Source: Lates calcarifer (taxonomy: Eukaryota; Chordata; Actinopteri; Centropomidae). Taken from it: a stretch of DNA of 64,000 bases. This document shows, piece after piece, positions 60,179-64,000 of this stretch. The number at the start of each line of letters is the position of its first letter. Positions within the stretch are counted from its first letter, which is position 1. Location of the stretch: assembly GCF_001640805.2 (NCBI RefSeq), contig NC_066855.1:14912236-14976235 (forward strand), written 5' to 3'. Below the pieces are notes generated by a model. It saw only the letters and a program-made list of their open reading frames with translations. It made no database searches and was not told the DNA's origin. A program made the translations under genes and the position numbers.

Positions 60179-61260
60179 TTTTTTAAATTCGTATTTTAAC
60201 TGAATCTGGGTCAGCAGTGTTATACAACCAACATGCCAACCACCACACTGTCAGTGCCACTATCACCTGTCTTATTGGAGTATATTTTACTGTCACTGCA
60301 GACGACCTAACACCATTCCACTTTTATTATGAGAAGCTTTCACAGACAAAACCACTGGCAACATCCTTCTGTTTTGGCTCAGCAACCTCAAAATCCAGTC
60401 CATTTATCAGAACAGCAGTCCATCTATGAGCCAACACAGCTAATGACTGTAGGTAATACTGTTGGCAAACTAAAGAATAAAAAAACACGCTATGTGTTTC
60501 ACCCACATCTCTCCATGCCTGAAGCTGTTTATACAGTCTATTGTGCATTATAAATTGTTACTGAAACAGGTTTGGCGTGAATAACTACTTCCAGCTATTC
60601 CTCAATTTTCTTTTTTTAGAGTAGACCTCATAAAAGAAAGCTTATGCAGAAAATAATGTATATGGTTCACGTAAGCTTAAAACCATGACACATTTCATTG
60701 CACAATATAATTACAAGTTGTACACGATAGCTTTGTATTCATAATAATACAATCTGTGGTTCAGTTGCACAAATATTATTTTCTTTGTAGAACAATGCCT
60801 TGCACGCCAAACCTGCAATGAGCTCATAAAATATTATGTAATGTTTAGAAATTAGCCAGCATTTGCAGACATGGGAGATGATTTTCTGATGCTCATGTGT
60901 ACGCATGGAAGTATTTTCTCTTCATATTCTAGCATTTTACTGCATTTAATCCTATGTTTTTAACTGAGCAAAATAAGAAAAATAAATGCAGGGGTTTTGC
61001 TCAGTTTCAGTGTTCTTGTGCTACCGACATTTTTTATGTGACTACATGCTGTGATTTGGTTCTTGACTCTGCCAGCAGGAGTGAAAGAAACCAGTAGCCT
61101 TGTTTACTGGCTCCTATTTGTCTGTCAGCGGGGCAGAAGATAATATCTCAGTGCCACTGATGGTTACGCAATCATGGAGTGAATTAACCAGATATGAGGT
61201 TGCAGGGAGCCAGAGTGATTTCACTGATTCTTGGAAATTAACTCCTTTTTCCCACTCTCT
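60179..61260. other. Noncoding stretch
   Basis: Overlapping 70-74 codon frames on both strands near 60217-60553 are unrecognised. The rest is AT-rich. Confidence 0.5.
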
Positions 61261-61295
61261 CTCTCCCACCTCCCCCCCATCCCTGCTTCTCATAT

Positions 61296-61425
61296 TTATC
61301 CCCTGCTCGTCCTCAGGACAGTAGCAGAGATAAGGGGCTCCCGCAGTCCAGTTGAGACCCAGGTGAACGTGGGGTCGAAGGGGGTCACGTTGTCAGACTC
61401 AAGAGACTGATGGAGGGCACTAATC
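61296..61425 (-). CDS. Exon-like block, strand uncertain (possible terminal exon)
   Basis: On the minus strand an acceptor-like CATGACACTGGCAG precedes 61425. The frame then reads ISALHQSLESDNVTPFDP and onward for 42 codons to a TAA at 61296-61298, with strongly C-ending codons (AAC, ACC, CCC, TTC, GAC), as in real fish exons. On the plus strand a better acceptor (CCCTGCTCGTCCTCAG, ending 61316) opens a 30-codon frame to TGA at 61408-61410. Both cannot be right. I recognise neither peptide. The block is unique and sits directly beside an (AC)n run, so it may instead be a conserved noncoding element. Confidence 0.22.
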
Positions 61426-61454
61426 CTGCCAGTGTCATGAAGATGGATCAGATG

Positions 61455-61456
<2 letters not shown>

Positions 61457-61489
<33 letters not shown>
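61457..61489. repeat. (AC)n microsatellite
   Basis: About 16 uninterrupted AC units, followed by a GCATGCAT motif. Confidence 0.97.
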
Positions 61490-61491
<2 letters not shown>

Positions 61492-61619
61492 CATGCACAA
61501 ATTTATATGGAAGCTTGCAGCCATACACACACCAACATTAAACAAAACTTAGATGTGTGCACATATAAACTGTTGCTCTCTTTTTCTCTGTTTCATACAC
61601 TCACTATCTCACAGTCATG

Positions 61620-61668
61620 CACAAACACACACACAAACACACACACAAACACACACACACACACACAG
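61620..61668. repeat. (AC)n / AAAC compound microsatellite
   Basis: AC units are interrupted at regular spacing by single extra A bases (ACAAACACACAC pattern), suggesting a dodecamer-like higher-order repeat. Confidence 0.92.
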
Positions 61669-62599
61669 TGCTAGACTGACAGAAACAGGTTGTCGGCAGG
61701 GTGAGGGGAGATGTGACTCATGTCCAGCTCATTTATCTGCAGTCCGTGGTGTGTATGACTGAGTTTGAGTTCACATACTCCCACATTTCTCAAACAAGCA
61801 GGTTTCTCACACACATGTATCACTGCCACAGTGCTGTGTGAAACATTCACACTGGAAGAAGATCTGGCTTGTCATAAAAGAAAAATACATTTAAGCTTCA
61901 GTGAAAAGCTTAAATGATGAGGCTGGTGTTATTTTATATTTTTCTTCTTATCAAGCACAGAACCAATAAGTGTTTTGCTTTGACTTTAAATATTTTCTAA
62001 CTTCTCTACCATGTTGGGGGACTATTTTCAGCTGTGGATAGATACAGATTTGGTGCATTAGTAATTACAGCTAGTTCAACTTCTGATAACTTGGTTGTGC
62101 AAATTTGTGCCACTGACCAATTTGTTGACAAATGTTTGTTGAGAGTGTGAAAAATAGGAACACCAACATCAAATATTGATAAAATCGAGAACTAGAGAGT
62201 CTGGTGGAATTTAATGTGGCTTGCTGCTAGTGTAGCTTGTTAGCTGTGTTCCTGTTGGTGACCAAGCTGAGGACACTTTTTCCCTCGTCAGTAAAACTCT
62301 TCATTTAATGAAATGATGTACAGATGAGTGCTAGCGTGTTCTTGGCTGACTAGCCTGTTAGCAGTTATCCTGCCAGCTACAGTAGTTAATCAGGCATTTT
62401 TTGCAAAGATCTGCAGATTAATTTTTCCAAGCCACTTTTTGGTAAGACCAGGCCTTTATCCTTTATTAACATCAAAAAAGTCATCATCTCTTTATCTCTT
62501 TCTTAGAGACATGTGCACACACAGTCTCACTGACGTATATTTTCACAGCAACACACAGAGACACACACTTTAATTTATACTGACACACAGATGGCCCCT
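61669..62599. other. Noncoding stretch
   Basis: The part at 62190-62390 has TTAGCTGTG and GCTAGCGTG words reminiscent of R3-type elements but is not assignable. No exon is seen. Confidence 0.45.
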
Positions 62600-62725
62600 G
62601 CGCTGACCACAACTGTAGTGTAACCCCTGGTCCCTGCGGTGCGGCCAGGGCTCAGACTGCCAGTAAAAGCGAGGGATGCTTCATGGCTCAACAATTCGCT
62701 GGGTAAATGGAAAGGGTTTGGTGTG
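62600..62725. other. Small CNE-like block
   Basis: GTCCCTGCGGTGCGGCCAGG followed by AAAAGCGAGGG and AATTCGCTGGG forms a short CpG-bearing unique patch in low-complexity surroundings. There is no coding evidence. Confidence 0.27.
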
Positions 62726-64000
62726 TGACCTCAAACACTCTCCTTTCTGTCTCTCTTCTGCTTGCTCTATCTGACTTTCTTTTTTTCTCTCTCATTTCAT
62801 CCTCTTCTGATTTTGTTGGCTTTCTCCTAATCTGATTTTCTCTTGGCCTCTTTATCTCTTTTTACTTTTTCCCTTTCCCTTCGCCTTTGGGGCAGTGGAT
62901 ATTCAAATCTTTTTCTATTTATTACTCTCTGTGTTGTTTCCAGATTTCTTTTCTTGAATGACTTTATCCACAAAAGTCTAGTCTACTTTGTCTACAAAGG
63001 AGGGTCAGATTATATTGTAGTATCCAGAGAATGATAAAGGGTAATTATAGCTACTTTTTAGCTGATTTTTCTTTTTCCCTTTCTTCCTGGCTCAGAGATA
63101 GTCACCAGCAGAGGTCCAAAACATCTTACTTTTTCTCCTTCTTTCCTCTTCTCTCGTAGCTTCGATCTCTAAATCTTGCCTTCTGTCTTTCTCTGTCCGC
63201 TCGGTAGAGGTGTGATCCACCTCTCCTCCTGTCTCAGAGGTCAGGAGCAAAGTGAGGACACACGAGGAGGAAGGCAAACCTCAGCTCACAAAAATGAGCA
63301 GTATGAAGAAAAACTGTGCATTTCTGTAAAGTGTGGTTCAGTGGGTTTATTGGGTAACGGATATGCTGAAATTTAGTCCAAAGTTTGGTTTAGCCAAAAA
63401 GGTTTAATGGTATTAGAGACATTACTTCATGGGGAAGTGGGTTCTATCGTGAGTAGCATGCAGAGATTAAAAATCAGTGATCAGAAAATTGAATAATTAC
63501 ACCCTTGCTTGATCCAGTTGTGGTTCATCTACATGCAGTTGCTGTCACACACAATTGCTACTACTGCTTAATATCTCAGACATAATAAGTAAGAAAAGCC
63601 CCACACAGGAACACATGCAAAAAATAGCACAATCCCTCAGTCACAGTGTTTGCTAAGAGAAAATATGAGCTTGTATTTTTGAAATATGGCTCTGAAATTT
63701 CATAGTGTGTTTCACTAAAGTGAGAAAACCTCAAGAGGTGTGAGAGCCAATGTCAAATCCAGTCATCCTATCACCTCAAAGTAAAGGAAAGTCCAGCCAG
63801 GTGGATTTGGGTTTGTAGCATTAATGTGCACACACACACACACGCAAAAACAGAGAAAGAAAAAAAAAGACTTTTTAGATTGGACAGAACAGGCAGGGAT
63901 CAGGGGTGCACAGTGAAAGGGTTAGGGTTAACTTTCCTCTAAAGGGTGTCAAAAAAGGGAACTAAATTGGGTGTCAGAAAGTGCTAAGGAGCTGAAATAA
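62726..64000. other. Noncoding stretch, pyrimidine-rich at its start
   Basis: 62740-62885 and 63066-63155 are rich in C and T. A short CA run lies at 63829-63843 and an A-run near 63862. No gene is recognised up to the window edge. Confidence 0.5.

Noticed and set aside
61296..61425. Possible PTB-domain (tensin-like) exon on the plus strand, from the words KGVTLSDS
   Set aside because: The resemblance covers only a few residues and stops at TGA just where the conserved block should continue.
1..64000. CRISPR array, operons, prophage or other prokaryotic systems
   Set aside because: No regularly spaced direct repeats with unique spacers, no gene clusters and no ribosome-binding sites. Dispersed repeats and splice-like signals are vertebrate in type.
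1..64000. microRNA, snoRNA or tRNA genes
   Set aside because: No mature sequence or cloverleaf that I recognise was seen. Only the perfect hairpin at 34.6 kb has suitable pairing, and it is listed as a finding without an RNA call.

Overview
This 64 kb window looks like nuclear DNA from a ray-finned fish, probably a percomorph teleost. I base this on several dispersed repeat families that I recognise as common in teleost genomes, on a decayed Tc1-type transposase, and on abundant (CA)n, (TATC)n and (CT)n microsatellites in AT-rich sequence with few CpGs. I recognised these from memory and searched no database. There is no sign of bacterial, organellar or viral organisation: no operons, no ribosome-binding sites and no long ORFs.

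I find no complete protein-coding gene. Almost all open frames are under 130 codons and unrecognisable. The longest (167 codons, minus strand, 39.6-40.1 kb) is an artefact of a purine-rich tract. The window reads as a gene desert or very long introns. Nothing in it supports a novel multi-gene system.

Layout: 0-8.3 kb is AT-rich noncoding sequence with three non-repetitive blocks resembling conserved noncoding elements (CNEs) and one palindromic repeat. At 8.3-9.8 kb there is a TATA-less, CpG-enriched promoter-like block followed by splice-donor-like sites on the plus strand. At 11.5 kb a CRE-like palindrome abuts a TATA box. 12-20.5 kb holds repeats and a plausible plus-strand coding exon at 16.7 kb. 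20.5-37.5 kb alternates CNE-like blocks with repeats, a 26-bp perfect hairpin at 34.6 kb and a TATA-containing promoter-like segment at 36.4 kb. At 38.7 kb is a plausible minus-strand, phase 1-1 exon. At 39.3-40.2 kb is a ~900 bp polypurine tract. 41-64 kb is more of the same, with a Tc1/mariner relic at 53.9-54.3 kb and an exon-like block at 61.3 kb.

The density of CNE-like blocks (rich in TAATTA/ATTA cores and with no repeat similarity I recognise) fits the regulatory neighbourhood of a developmental gene lying outside the window, but this is inference. A multi-species alignment would settle the CNE calls, and RNA-seq would settle the exon calls. Repeat families are labelled R1 to R6 here for cross-reference only.
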